64,000 nucleotides of DNA from the NCBI GenBank assembly GCA_003184365.1, contig NKYR01000009.1, forward strand, positions 372,001 to 436,000, in the 5' to 3' direction. The translations under genes and the position numbers were made by a program. This document shows positions 1 to 12,636 of this stretch, one piece after another. Source of the stretch: Evernia prunastri (Eukaryota > Ascomycota > Lecanoromycetes > Lecanorales > Parmeliaceae). How positions within the stretch are numbered: the stretch's first letter is position 1; every line of letters begins with the position of its first letter. The notes below the pieces were generated by a model, which was not told where the DNA came from, did not search any database, and saw only the letters and a program-made list of their open reading frames with translations.

Positions 1-3000
1 AAGCGTACTTTATCCTCGTCTCCGTTCGAAGCGGCCACGGTAAGTGGAGAGTACAAAAAGTCATCCATACAGTTAACGTTGACGTCTTTGCGGTCTAAAA
101 GCAACCTCATAATTGCTGTTGCCTCGCTGAATTCAGACCGAGCTGCCTGCAAAAGTGGTGTTTCGTTATCGATATCTCCTGAATCAATTTCGAGGTTGTG
201 TCTCTGTAGGAGGAGTTTCGCGACTCCTACATGATTGTATCTCATCGCCGCAGAAAGTGATGTTTCATTATTCCCATTTTTCGAGTTGATCTCAAGGTCA
301 TTTCTCTGTAAGAGGAGTTTCGCGACTTCTGTATATCCGTATCTTGCCGTCATATAAAGTGGTGTGTTGTTATTGATGTCCCGTGAATTAATCTCAAGGT
401 CGTCTCTCTGTAGGAGAAGTTCCGCGACATCTGAATCTTCCCATCTTATCGCCACAGAAAGTGGTGTTTCATTATTGATATCTTTCGAGTTGATCTCAAG
501 GTTATTGTTCTGTAAAATGAGTTTCGCGACTTCTGCATACCCGTTGTCTCGTGAACTAAAGTCAAGGTCGCCTCTCTGTAGGAAAAGTCTGTGTCTTATC
601 GCCATAGAAAATGGCATTTCGCCATTGTGATCTTTCGAATCAATCTCAAAGTCGTCTCGCTGTAGAAGAACACTGTTATATTTCCCAATCCCGTTTTGCA
701 TTGTACTTTTCGACTGTGGGTGAAAATTCGCCAATAGGTCATTCTGAGGAATGTTCTCCTTCTCAGCTTGTTCGGCATGTACAGTCCAATAACGGATGGA
801 ATAGTCCAGAAATGGAAATGCTCTTCGCATTGCCTGACTTCTCTCTGCCCGAAGGCCTTCATGAAAGGTACCATTTCGGCAATAAAGGAAAGTATGGGCT
901 TTTATTTCTTCCATGCTCAAGTACTTCATACAAGACCGTGATAACCAGTAATGGCCACGACCAATCACGCTATCCGTGAAGGTACCGTCCAGAAGTCGGA
1001 ACCCAATTTCGAGAAGATAGTCATTGACTGACTGATGGATGAACTGCGCAAATCTAATGCCATATTCCTGGCTCCTGACTTCGATGAGACCCTTTGAAAG
1101 ATAGCAAATATTTCGCTCCATCTGCTCATCTGTCTCCACGTACTCCGAAGTGTCTTGACACTGACGTATGGAAGTACATGGTGATTCCATATGAGCGACC
1201 ATGGCAAAACGGAGGTCCACCATTCTCAAAGGTCGCTCTGCGAAACAGACCCATTGCATCAGATGCAAGCATTGCGATCGATCCTTTTCTTCAATGGCAT
1301 CAAGCAGCTCTCTGTATATTGCCTTCAATCCTTGCGGGACATCATTGATAGCCATCAAAATGTACTTTCGAGATCTTCCTTCATTGCATAATCTCAAGAC
1401 CTTGCCACCGACGAGTACCACCCATTGGAAGATACCCAAAGATCCTTTCGTTATCGCATTTCGAATGTCATGCGCGAGGTATTTGTTTTTGATTCTGGTG
1501 GTAATGGTGTTGTCGATATATGTCTCAATGTCTTTAGTGTTTTGATCCTCGACAGAGACCTCGAGTCCATTCTCTAAAGCGATGAGTGGAAAGTGTCGGC
1601 AAGAGAAGCATACACCGAAGGAACCTGCGATGGTCTCAAAAAAGTCGACAAGGTTTACTGCAGCCTCTTCACCGCACTCGTCGAGAGCATCGATATATAT
1701 CTTTATCTTGCGAGCTTCCGCAAGTTTTGGAAGGAATGAGCTGAAGCAGTCTCGCAATTCTCTGTTATGCCAGTCCCACGCTTTCCCATACGGACCTTCG
1801 GTTTTACACTTGCTCCTGAACAATGTAGTGATATCCTCAAGGAGTTCTGGGATCTGCAATGCAAGTTGATGTAAAAGTGACCGGAACAACCCAAGCGAAC
1901 TTTTCTGAACCAAGGCCCCGCGGCCGTGGAAGAAAAACGAAGCAAAGATAGACCTTTCGTTACCATTTCGCTCTGCAACCTCGTAAGTATATTTTACAAG
2001 AGTCGATTTACCGGCGCCTGGATTTCCTTTGATCCATAACAGCCCGTGCTGCTCGTTGAACCATTTGCGATAAGTCGGGTGCTCAGACAGCCACATGCAT
2101 GTTTTGTTAGTTGGAGGATCAATGTCGTGTCTGCGCGAATTCATTTCTGGGAAAAAAAGGGAGTGTAAACAAGCTTCAATAATGTTATAAAAATTCTGAA
2201 AACTAGTGAATATTCACGGATTCCAACCTTGCTCTTCTGCTGTTGGTTCAGATGCATTAGTCAAAGTCACGGTGAGCGAAGGGATCAAGGTTATGACATA
2301 CCTTCACTCGACGCAAGTTCCTGCAGAGCGATTCTGACTTTGCGAAATTCTTTGTCGGCTTCACTTTTGAATTTGCAGATCCTGTGATGGTCTGCCCCAG
2401 CGATGCTGAAAACACTCTCTCGGTCTCCGAAATTGAGCCTTGCCGAAGATTCAGGTACAATCTGTTATGCTTAGCTCCCCATTCGAAGGATTCAATTCCC
2501 CACTCGCCGACTGTGGCTTACCATCTGAGATGCCCTCGTGTACGGTATCAAGGTCTCGTTTGACTCCAAGACTGTAACGATGTCTAAGTGATTCATGAAA
2601 CCAAAGGCTCTCGCTATATCAATGACCTGGTTCGAGCCGCGCTCGAGTGTAGATAAATTAGATGTGTTGAACCTGGCTACCGTGCTTGCGATTTTTACGA
2701 TCGTGGAAGCAAGTCTTGCAACGTCCGCTCCATCGTGGGGCGTACCCATGAACATGATTCCTCGAGTCAATTTATAGATGCTGCGATATTTCTGCTCGTT
2801 GCGGGCAAGATCTAGTGCCTACTCTGTGTCAGCGCCAGCCATTTTTCACTCTCAATGAAGAGAAGAATATCTCAGACCAGGTCAGTAGATCACGCAAAGA
2901 CATCCATACCTTCTTGATGACAAGTCCACCCATACTGTGCCCGATAAACACAATGTGACGCCTCCTTTCCTATAGAATATCAATTGAGAACCTCAAGAGA

Positions 3001-3509
3001 CCTCCCTGGTGTACGATCTCTCACATTCTCACTTCTGCGGTAAGTGTTTAGCTCAAAGAGTAGATTCTCAGCATAGTTGAGGATATGTAGTGTGCTCCTG
3101 CTTGGATGAACCGATGCGTCATAGCCGTACGACAGTATTCGGCTATTGGCGAGAAAAGGTGGCAGAAGATCGCGCAGCCATAGCTTCCCTGTATCTGTGT
3201 GGGTCCAAGTTGTGAAGGCGCCCCCTCCGAGACCATGGACCGCAACGAGGCTAGACAAGGATCAATGATTTTCCTTGGAAAGGCGATCGAGGGTTGACGT
3301 CTAAGAACATACTCAACATTGGCGAGGCACGAGTCATCTTTGACCTCGTTCATTCTCGTTGACGAATCAATTGTGGAATCGTAGAGAAGGTGAAGACCCA
3401 GCTCATCCGAAGGCTCAGTGATCTCGGATGAGGACGTTACCTCTGTTTCGTTGCTGGTACTAGACTCCGCCATAGGCGACTTCGACCAGAACCTTCCCAC
3501 TGAAGACAT
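1..3509 (-). CDS. NLR-like STAND protein: alpha/beta-hydrolase - NACHT - ankyrin repeats (3' end outside window)
   Basis: Probable intracellular signal-sensing NTPase of the fungal NLR-like class. Exons on the minus strand, from the frame: 3509-3313, 3250-3025, 2969-2910, 2818-2522, 2461-2302 and 2146 to beyond position 1, giving at least 1028 residues. The N-terminal part is a lipase-like alpha/beta hydrolase: VHGLGGGAF after the first intron, nucleophile motif GHSMGG (Ser about 153), then FMGTPHDG, and the RICKF segment that typically closes this domain. The NACHT domain has Walker A GNPGAGKST (about residues 354-362) and Walker B IYIDALDEC. About six ankyrin-like units (LEINSKDINNETPL type) fill positions 1-700, and the frame is open to the edge. 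Some units carry in-frame deletions (for example AIRHR joined directly to LFLQRGD). Members of this architecture act in non-self recognition and cell death in other fungi; that role is inferred here. Start chosen at the first ATG in frame with the hydrolase exon. Confidence 0.85.
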
Positions 3510-6307
3510 GGTAATTATCTGCAGTGATGATGTGGAGTCGTGGATAAGATGATGCGGGGTAGAGCCAGGCTTTGCGAAGGACGCAAACTTTTATGTAAGC
3601 CATCTGCAGCCTCGTCGTCGTCAATGCGTGCTAGATCAATCTGGGCCTAGACTGCGAGAAGAAGAGAACAAGGCTTCAGGGGCAGAGAACATCTAATGGG
3701 ACAGGTTAACGAAGCTCACGAAATGCACTTTCTGTTTTCTCGCTTGCTTCAATATTTTCAGTGGCAAGGAAGACATGGTGTTGCAAAGACAGGTTGTAAT
3801 ACGCTCTTCGCTGGCTCCTGTCCTTTACGCCAGACTTATCAACCATCTCTTTGTGGTCGCTTCCATCATGGTCAGTTGAGGGCCACACGACCATAGTCCA
3901 TACTCAATTGTCGATGAGATATAAGGAAAGGGCGCGCAGGAATGGGGAACATTGGTGCTGACCGAGACAGTATTTTATAGGCCGCACTAGCGTTTCAATA
4001 CACTAGTCTTCGCATGCCACCTTCCGCCTACACGCTCTCGTACCTTCAACGCATCACTGCCGCATGGATTATTATCATATTCGCCTATGAAAAGCAAATT
4101 TGTTCTCGGGACGCTTCGTTGAACAAGGTGTCAAAGCTCTCAGGCTTTGGTAAGTCTGACATTTCTGCTACTTGAGTCAGTTGGCGCTGCGTTTCAAGAC
4201 CTCAGAAATACCAACTCCGAGCGCATCGGAATGATCGAGTATAGAGTGAAAATGAGAACGACCAAACAAACTGCGTTTAGATGTATCTGTGTAGTCCCCT
4301 TCAATCAATGGCTCATATGGCAAACAACAGAATACGAAGCCATCACTACGCACTTATACCTTCATGGTGAACTGGAAACTGCACGCAAGTTGCCCATTCG
4401 GGGCTCATCCAAGCCAGCTTCACCAAATTCTAGACCGCTGCGGCTAGCTGACCAATGAAGTGACAAAAATGGAGTCACACTGTACCTGTGCGGAGATGAC
4501 CTCGGTTGCTGGGAGCTCGAGATCAATGCAAAGATCTTACTGTCCATGATACACCGTGACAATCTGGACTCGGGAAGAAAGCAGTTGGGAGCGGCAAACA
4601 TGGATATCCATCCCTTCAAGCGAAGGCGAAATAATTAGGTTCAGCATAGCACAGGGTGTCGAGATTCATATCTCCAATGCCAATGCCAGATATGGAGAAG
4701 CTCGCGCCGGCAATCGTCAACGGTACAATGTACGTGACTACTCTCCTTGGTCCTCAATTCTGAGTGACTCTACTGATCCACTATTTTGACGGATGCGGCG
4801 TAAACGTCTTGGGTAACTTCCCACTAAGCCATCATGGCTGGGTCAAGTAAAGCTTATTTCGACTACATCCTGATTATTCTCTCGCCGATGGCGGGGAAAA
4901 AGACTACAGGGCCCTCTCCACAACGCAGCCAGCGCTTCCTCTTCCGCACAGGCTTAAAGCTCTTCATTTCAAGCTTCAACGGAGCAATGCCTATATTGAA
5001 GGTTTGCAAGCTTCGTTGCAAAGTCTTATTGGCTACATATCAATTATACAAAGTCCAACAGATTTTTGGTCTTCTGTTGCCCCTTCAGACTCCAGTTCAG
5101 AGTCTAGAACGAAATCATGAGAGATCATCTTGAAGTCTTTCCCTTATGTTTTGGTCCAAGTCCACATACTGGCTCATCTCTCTCTGCTCCACTCTTCCCT
5201 TAACATGCCCTTCTCCGACTTTTCTCCTATATTACTCGTCCTCCTCGTTAACCATGGATCAATATTAAAGGTTCACCAATTTAAAGGGTGCGTCACCATC
5301 GGATCGCTCCCCCGCTCCCTAAGCTTCCAAGCAGTGGTTGGGTACATTCCCAGGTTGGTCAGTAACTCGGCTGGGGGCGTACCAATCTGAAAAGACCCTG
5401 TTTCGCAGCCATCGACCACTCAACTATTCCTAATGCCCGAAAGCATGATTCCCTGCCATGGATTCTCCCGCTGGTGAATGACGGATTCAAGACCTTCAAT
5501 GAGATATTTGATTGGCGAAGACTCGCACGATGCGATGCAGTAACGTCCTTCCGCCTAATACCGCGCTCGGAGGTAGGATGTAATATCAACTCTAATGGAC
5601 CCAAGATTTTGGAAGATGGTCGTCTCCAGACCAAAAGCTACCTTGCGTGCCGAGGTTTACGTGGGAGGTCAAGCTTTCGTACTTGTCTGGATGTTCTAAT
5701 GGACGTCTTCCAGGGGAGGTGAATAGAATCGACAGCGTTAGCAGGATTCAATGATGCATACATGAACCAAAGTATCGAAGTAAGAACACTATCTTCCATT
5801 GACGAGAAAATTATTGGAGGGCCGAAAGCAGCATAACAGATGAAGAACCTTGCAGAAATCACTGACAAATAGCGATTTAGCATGAGGGCAAATTCGAGGA
5901 AGGCGGAACTTCTTCGGAACCTTTCGGTGTCAATGACTAACAAGAAATATAGAGAAGACAATATCTAGAATGGGACTGTATACGACCGAGAGATACTAGA
6001 CTATATCCGAACCATCCGGCATTGATGGCAAAAGTGCTCCAGACCTAGGGTTATCCTTGAGCCACCGATGAGATCTGGATCAAACTCGAAATTTATCTCT
6101 CAACTGTATTCTGTTGTCGTTCACGCGGTCGAAGCTGCAGTATATAAGCAGCCGTCCGGATCTTCATATCCTGTTCAGTACAGCTTTCACCCACCTCTAA
6201 CATCCTCCTGCATCCTCGAAAGCTCTATTGAGCCTCCAACTCAGGAAGTTCGATACTCGCTCACTATTCGTTGCCCGCATTCCGCATAAATCTTCAGGAC
6301 TATCAAG
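3510..6307. other. Intergenic, no supported gene
   Basis: About 2.8 kb upstream of both the NLR-like gene (minus) and the FAD oxidase gene (plus). Only short open frames occur, on both strands, without recognisable motifs or a consistent splice pattern. A possible TATA box (tatataa) lies at 6141-6147, about 165 bases before the oxidase start. Degraded gene remnants cannot be excluded around 5.4-6.0 kb. Confidence 0.5.
6141..6147 (+). promoter_or_regulatory. TATA-like box of the FAD oxidase gene
   Basis: The heptamer tatataa lies 161 bases upstream of the ATG at 6308, followed by a pyrimidine-rich leader. Position and sequence fit a core promoter; no experimental support. Confidence 0.4.
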
Positions 6308-8025
6308 ATGCGGGGACAGTTTACTACCGCCTTAAGCGTGGTTCTCACTGGCATCGCGCAGTTTGGTGCCTCCATTCCAAACGAGTTGAGAAGAGCAGAC
6401 AGCACATCCGTGGTCCCTAGTGAGGCAATAACTTACAAAGAACTTGGGCCGCAGCTATCCAAGGACGCTTCGATCTACTTTCCCGACGACTCTCAGTTCG
6501 CCAACGCGACAGAGAGATGGAGCTCCTTTACCACCCCGGATTATGCCCTAGTGGTGGTTCCGGCCGTGAGTGAGGACGTTGCGGCAGCGGTATGTGGACC
6601 TTTTACAACTATCTCGATCCCTACTGAAACCCAACATTTGTAGGTCAAATTCGCCAACAAGTACGGCTTGCCCTTCCTTGCGGTCAACCGAGCGCACGGT
6701 AGCATCTTATCGTTGTCAAACGTCAAGCGCGGAGTCAACATCTACGTCAACGCGCTCAAAAACATTGAAGTAGCTGAAGACCGTAATTCCGCCCTGCTTG
6801 GCGGAGGCACGTACGTGGACATAGTCATCAGAGAGTTAGCAACATATGGAAAAGTCGCTAGTATGTCTCCCAGTTGCAAAGATTCTCAAGCTCGGTCCGT
6901 TGAGCTTCTTTCACTGACACATCATAGCTTCTGGAACATGTGGTTGCGTCGGTATGATGGGCTCCGGACTTGGCGGTGGTCTCGGTAAACACATGGGCTA
7001 TTTCGGCCTCGTGCTCGACAATATCATTGACATGAGCGTCGTCATTGCCGATGGCTCTTTGATCAACGTCTCCGCAACCTCTCATCCGGACCTCTACTGG
7101 GGTATGCGCGGCGCAGGTCACAACTTCGGCATCGTCACGGAATACAACTTCAAGATCTACGACCAACCATCGGTGGACTGGTTCCGAGTCTCGTACACTT
7201 TCACTGGCGACAAGCTGGAGTCGTTCTTCGAAGAACTCAACAAACTGAACGCGAACGGGACGCAGCCAAAGGAAGTCGGAGAAGTATACACCCTCATCAT
7301 CATGAACAAGGACGTTAGCAGCACCGACGTAAGCCAAATCCCTCTTTCCCCGCTACCTCCGTCTCTTTCTTTCCCTAACACTCCCAACCCAGCCCGTCAT
7401 CTTCTTCAACCTCTACTACGCCGGCACCGAAGCCGAAGCCCTCCCCTACCTCGCCCCCTTCCTCGCCCTCGACCCCATCCTCAACGACAACTCCTCCCTC
7501 CCCTACACCGACATCCCCGACCACGAAGGCACGGGCCTCGACGGCCCCGTCTGCGCCAGCGGTTCCAGCCAGCTCCTCTTCCCCACCGGCCTCCTCGCCT
7601 ACAACGTCAGCACCAACCGCGCCATCTACGACCTCTTCAAGCAAATGGTCGACGAGAACCCCCAGTTCAACGGCTCCTACGTCCAGTTCGAGAACTACGC
7701 CCTCGAGGGCATGAAGGCCGTCAACCCGGACTCCACCGCGTACCCGCACCGCGAGGACAACTGCCTCGCGTCGTACGACTTCCAGTACCCGCCCGGCGCG
7801 GAGAATGATCAGATCGCCGTCGATTACGGCCACCAGGCGAGGGAGATGTTCCACGCGGGCGACTTGCCGGGACGCCCGTTCAATGCATATGTCAATTATG
7901 CGTACGGTGACGAGGGTTTGGAGGCGATGTACGGCTATGAGCCGTGGCGTTTGGAGAGGTTGAGGGATCTGAAGTACAGGTATGATCCGGACGGCAAGTT
8001 CAACTTTTATGCTCCTATCTCATGA
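6308..8025 (+). CDS. Secreted FAD-linked oxidoreductase, BBE (berberine bridge enzyme)-like
   Basis: Flavin-dependent oxidase of the PCMH / FAD_binding_4 plus BBE family; such enzymes oxidise sugars or secondary metabolites. Exons 6308-6589, 6644-6860, 6928-7328 and 7393-8025 give 510 residues, usual for the family. A signal peptide is visible (hydrophobic TTALSVVLTGIAQFGAS). The FAD domain has the RAHG motif (His about 112) and GTCGCVG (Cys about 171), the two positions that hold the flavin covalently in bicovalent members, then GSGLGGGLGKHMGYFGL and DLYWGMRGAGHNFGIVTEY. The C-terminus YDPDGKFNFY is the typical BBE end. Several N-glycosylation sequons (NVS, NGS, NNS) fit secretion. GC and third-position C bias rise sharply after 7390, so the last exon differs in composition from the first three. 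Substrate unknown. The neighbour downstream is convergent. Confidence 0.92.
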
Positions 8026-8728
8026 GGAGATTTCTTTGGGAAGTCGCCCGACTAGCAACTTTAGGGTAGACTAGGGCGGCGTCGATCTTGTCTTTGCCTG
8101 CACACTCACTCGCTCACCCAACCGGCACTCTCATTCCGCAGGCGGTTTTAGATAAGTCCCTAAAAGTCTTGTATATATTATTTATGGGGTACAACACTGG
8201 ATCATAGCCCCATATTGGCATTGCATACCACGTCATGCCTCCAGTATATGATCTGACAACTCGTCATTTTGCGGGGCTGCCTTACGATTGAGTCAATAGT
8301 CATACGTCCAAAACCAATCGCACTGCAACAAAATGCCATCCAGCATCGCTTCCATACATCAAGGATCGATCTCCTCTCTTCGCTAGATGTTTTGGCAACC
8401 TCTTCTTCTTCTTCAAGAGGATAATGATACTTTCCCAGTCACTTTTTGAAGGTAGTATTGATGTGTCAATTTTCTCTGGCAGCATTGTGGATGGAGGAGG
8501 TCTTTGATGACCCGCCGTCGCTGCTTTCAATTGTTGACGAGAACATACAAGATGGTCTGCTGTGTTTAATATCCTCCCTTGATGTACTGGTATCATAACC
8601 CATACACACTACTCACGTTTCCAGCACCAAAAAATCCGCCAACGGTCCATAATCTAGAAAAGGAACACTGACATAGGAAATAATCTCCAAGGACAACTAT
8701 ATACCACCCATCCGTCTTTTTACCAAGA
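8026..8728. other. 3' intergenic between convergent genes
   Basis: Separates the ends of the FAD oxidase (plus) and the TAP-like peptidase (minus). I see no gene; short minus-strand frames at 8300-8600 lack any motif. It presumably holds both 3' untranslated regions. Confidence 0.5.
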
Positions 8729-10899
8729 CTACACCGGCATATGCCTCGCACTCCACTGCAAGCGCTCGAACAAAGCCTCATCACCCTGCTCCGGCGGCTT
8801 CGTGACTCCGATGAATGGCTTTTCATTGACCTCGCACACTGTGTCCTCAGGCGGCATCTCTCCAGTCTGGAAGTATTTCCGAATGTACCGCGCCATGCAT
8901 AGGTTGGGTGAGCTGATCATACAATGGCCTTCTGAATCCGAAGTTAAGACCACAGAGCCGGGCCAGCGAGCAGCCATTACGTGGGCACTGTATCTCATGG
9001 TCAGAGTCGTTTGACATTGGATTGTGCAGAAGCGCATTGAGCTAGAGAGAGAAGCTTACTTGCGAAGCGGCGTTACAGGATCGAGTTTATTGTTCAAGAT
9101 CAGCATTGGTTTTGCCGTCCGCCCGGTAAATGGTCCCGGGACTCGCCACTTTGGCCTGACGTCGTAGCCTACGCAGTTCATGCGAATCTGAGCCCACGTG
9201 TCGCCAAACCATCGACTCTGCTGCCGCAATTCGTCAGCGTAGGCTTTGAAGTCTGCTTTGCTCATGTCGTAGGTTCTGGAGTCGGCGTCGGTGCATAAGA
9301 TCGCGGGCGGAGTTTCGAGACCGGGCGTGCGGCATCCCGTGGTATAGGGCGGGGCGTCGAAACATTCCTTGCTTGGTGCAAACACCTGCTGAGAAGCTTG
9401 TTTGGCGATGGCCAAGGAGGTGCCGTTGCGTTTGGAGAGGTCGTCAAGTAGGCTTGCGAGATTGGGGAAGAATTGGATGGGACCATAGAAGGCTTGGACA
9501 ATCACCGACATGATATCAGAGTAGGTAATGAGGTCTGGTGCTAGAGAGCCAACGGCAGGAACACCTATGGGATTGTTGACGAGGGAGTCGACCGTGTCTT
9601 CGAATCTTTCACTGATCGCTTGGCCGCCACCTTTAGTGTACAATGGACATTTCTCTGGGCCGGCTTTGTCACAATATTCGCCAAACCTAGTGACTATCTT
9701 GTCCGTGTCTTGAAGGTTTGTAAGCCATTCGCCACGAGCGAAGTCTTCTGCGTCGCCTACGCCATCGAGGACGGCGCGTTCAATGCGGTGGGGTTGCATA
9801 GTTGCAAAATTCGCGCCGAGTACGGTACCGTAGGAGAGACCCCAGTACAGGAGCTTTTCTTCGCCTTTCATCCATTTGGTCCTTTCTTTGATGATCATAG
9901 TATACTCTTCGCTTGACGGGCCAATACCGGCCAAAGCTTGCTTTTCCCGCCACTGTCCGTGCTGCTCGAGGACTTCGACCATATCTGCGACTACAGGGGA
10001 GGTGTTCATGTGAAAAGCCAAACTGTCTTCGATATTCTCACCACTTGCAACACGCTTAGAGCAGCCCCCACTAAGAGCCTTGACTTTTTCAAATATATTG
10101 TCAAAGGCGCGTTCGGAACTTCCAATTATACCTTGGGCATCTAGCTGCAGACTCCAGACGTCTCTGGAGGCAGCGGTCGGGAAGCAGGAGAAGCGTGGTG
10201 TCGTGTTGTTGACGCTACGAGGGTCTATACCAATGATATCATAGTACTTTGGAGAATCATGAAAATTACTGTCATCGACTGAAGGGTCTAATTCGGGGTC
10301 CACGATCATCTGGTAAGTCTTCCCGTGATTCAAGATGAAGTCAACGCCTGATGAGCCAGGGCCGCCTATCTGGACCCATAAAAGTCCACCGTATCTGGGG
10401 TCTGTAACGGAAACTTTAGCGGGTAATTTGATTACTGCGAGCCCAACGCGAGGATTTCCGGGCTCGGTGTGGTTCCAGTCCATAGGTACATCCAAACGAG
10501 CGCATTGGAAGTCGCCGAAGCAGTCGTGATACTCAAGTTCTTTACTCGGGGTGATCTACGAATTACATTAGCTGTACATCTGGAGTTGAACCATCATCAA
10601 TGCCATTTCCAGTATTCAAAATGCAAGAATTATGGTTGATTGCGGATAATTTGTACGAGTCGCCTTACTTCACTCCACGGCCTAGTCAAAGTTGAGCCAT
10701 ATTGATCGGGGATCTGTCCTCCAGCAGTGCGGTTCAGGTAATGGAAGATACTGGTACTCGTCCATCCATTCGCGTACTGACTCGCAGCCCATTTTCCAGA
10801 AGCGAGAAGAACAACAGAAACAAATACCCCTCGAAGCCATCGAGGTGGGCTAGGTCTTGGGCGGTCAAGCGGAGGGATCGTGGCTTTATTAGGAGGCAT
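8729..10899 (-). CDS. Membrane-anchored serine peptidase, TAP-like alpha/beta hydrolase
   Basis: Relative of Streptomyces tripeptidyl aminopeptidases (Abhydrolase_1 plus TAP C-terminal domain), expected to cleave short peptides from the N-terminus. Exons on the minus strand: 10899-10669, 10555-9060 and 8987-8729, giving 661 residues. An uncleaved signal anchor near residues 20-40 (WLRGVFVSVVLLASGKW) follows a proline/arginine-rich cytosolic head. Oxyanion-region motif GGPGSSG, nucleophile GLSYG, acid in LILNNKLDPVTP and the catalytic His in SEGHCM are all present; the His lies in the last exon, so the second intron is needed for activity. Cys-rich pairs (DCFGDFQC, CFDAPPYTTGC) suggest disulfides and a lumenal or extracellular catalytic part. 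The N-terminal ATG is the only one in frame that provides the anchor. Confidence 0.9.
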
Positions 10900-11835
10900 G
10901 TTCGTCTGAATTCATGGATTTGAGCAAGCAGCTGCTCTTCGCGCAAAGTGGCGAAAGAATTACTGCCATTATGAGTGGATAAGATACGCTACCGCACCAC
11001 ATCGATTGGCATATATGTGTACTCACAGGACTACGCAAGAAGGAGCTTAGCTGGAAAATACTCGATGGCGAGTGCAAGGAACAAATGAGGGACTGTTGAG
11101 TAAAGCAGAGACCAAGAATGCGGTCAAATGAGATAACGACATGAACACATTACCAGAGCTTCGATCCTCGTGTAGAACGAGGAGAAGTTCAATCCATCAC
11201 ACTCAGCGAAGGGATGACGTTACCTAGGGAAAGCGGGGACATGAACGATTTAGGAAGGAGCCATTGGCAAGCGACCTTTGGACTCACTTTACTCGAAAAT
11301 GATCAAAGCTCTGTCCCAGAGTTGGATAGGAGCAGGTAATTAGTCTTTAAGCAACCTCATCCATTCTGACTAGAATATGCCCACCTGCAATACCTTTCCC
11401 TTCAGCTTGTCAGCGGTTGGAATCTCATATTTGAACCCTAGCCCTAACAAGTCTTGGGTATACTTTGTAATTTATACCTTACCTTACCTTACCTTACGTG
11501 TACTCGTTGTCACCTAGATATGCAACACACCTAGATATACAATACCCTAATTCTAAATATATATTCGGCTCAACATCAAAAACTTCGCTTATCATTTGAA
11601 ACAGACTATAGCGACAACGATACTATATTTACGACTTTTAAATGATGTTTAATGAATAGTATAGTGTTCGAGTATTATAAAGCTTTACTTTAAAGAAAAT
11701 CGATGTAGAAATAATTAAATAATAATTAAAAAGATGAGAATAATGCTTAATGCTTAGACGAAGAAGATGAAGAAAACGAAGATAGAAGAAGATAGAGAAG
11801 AAATCATCAAAATAATACGATTTGATTGATTTATT
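10900..11835. other. Intergenic with pentanucleotide repeat, becoming AT-rich
   Basis: Upstream of the peptidase gene. No gene is seen. Near 11440 there is a telomere-like stretch (accctagccctaac), and at 11476-11495 four copies of ACCTT. From about 11550 the DNA becomes strongly AT-rich, the usual sign of repeat-induced mutation around transposon debris in ascomycetes. Confidence 0.5.
11476..11495. repeat. (ACCTT)4 microsatellite
   Basis: Four uninterrupted copies of the pentamer ACCTT are visible. It lies just downstream of a degenerate telomere-like CCCTA motif and may be a slippage-prone simple repeat only. Confidence 0.8.
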
Positions 11836-11840
11836 ACTTT

Positions 11841-12103
11841 TGTCAAGGAACGAGGCTAGGCTAGGACTACCACTTGGTATACTTGGTCTGGTAGGGTCAG
11901 GTCTATTTACAACACGAAAGACGAAGAAGGAAAACAGGAAGTGGGCGACCAGCGCCCCTATATGAGAACAGATGACACGCTAGACTAGCTTATCGCATCT
12001 ATCGCATAGATGCTCGCATCCAACTGTTGGAATGAGGTCCTAGCGACCCTTGGCTGACTGGGCTAGATCGGGGCTAGGGTAGGGCTGACTTCACACCGTG
12101 ACA
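11841..12103. mobile_element. Solo LTR-like element A (263 bp) with 5-bp target duplication
   Basis: Begins TGTCA and ends TGACA, the inverted TG..CA ends of LTR retrotransposons. It is flanked on both sides by the pentamer acttt (11836-11840 and 12104-12108), a perfect 5-bp target-site duplication. Inside is a possible TATA signal (cctatatgag). No internal coding region or second LTR is adjacent, so it looks like a solo LTR left by recombination. Orientation is not determined. Confidence 0.72.
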
Positions 12104-12449
12104 ACTTTCGATTCGAGTCGTAGACGCTAATTTAGTGCTATCAAATAATCTTCTTTATAAAATATTATATATATTAAATCATTTAAGAGCTACGACGACG
12201 ATAGAAAGATTTATTAATGACGCGATATAGCTTCGAACGATATTTATACATATAATAATAAGAAAAGTATACTTAATTGAGTTTATAGTTGATAGTTATT
12301 TCACAATAAAGTTTCGAGAAGATAATTATTATTTGAAATAAAAAGTATATATAAAGATCTTTGCAGATCTCTTTGTAAGTCTCGCTATATCTCTCTCTAT
12401 ATATCTCTCTGCAAGTCTCTCTATAAATCTTTCTATTATCTTTCTATAA
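12104..12449. repeat. AT-rich degenerate array of a tctctctata(t/a)ag motif
   Basis: After the solo LTR the DNA is AT-rich. From about 12350 to 12449 it becomes a degenerate array of units resembling aagtctctctata. The same unit reappears at 12619-12636 and 12904-12920, so LTR-like elements B and C were inserted into this array. Confidence 0.6.
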
Positions 12450-12618
12450 TGTCATGGTTCCAGCTCACAACACCATGACTCCTCTACCTGGCCGAATCGG
12501 GCCTAGCGCGGCTTGGCCCTGCCCACAAATATCGGCCTTCTGCCATCATTAGACCTTCATAGCTATTATTCCGTTCATACCGGAATCAATGCATTCAGCT
12601 ACACTCCAGTCCCTGACA
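12450..12618. mobile_element. Solo LTR-like element B (169 bp) with 5-bp target duplication
   Basis: Starts TGTCA, ends TGACA, flanked by tataa on both sides (12445-12449 and 12619-12623). Shorter than elements A and C and GC-richer than its surroundings. Near its start is a small inverted pair (gtcatggt / accatgac). The 1313-bp repeated block begins 11 bases before its end, so only the last 11 bases reappear after the N at 13921. Confidence 0.65.
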
Positions 12619-12636
12619 TATAAGTCTCTCTATAAG

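Noticed and set aside
11435..11455. Telomere-like accctagccctaac
   Set aside because: Only one or two degenerate units inside a unique region; not a telomere or convincing interstitial telomeric tract.
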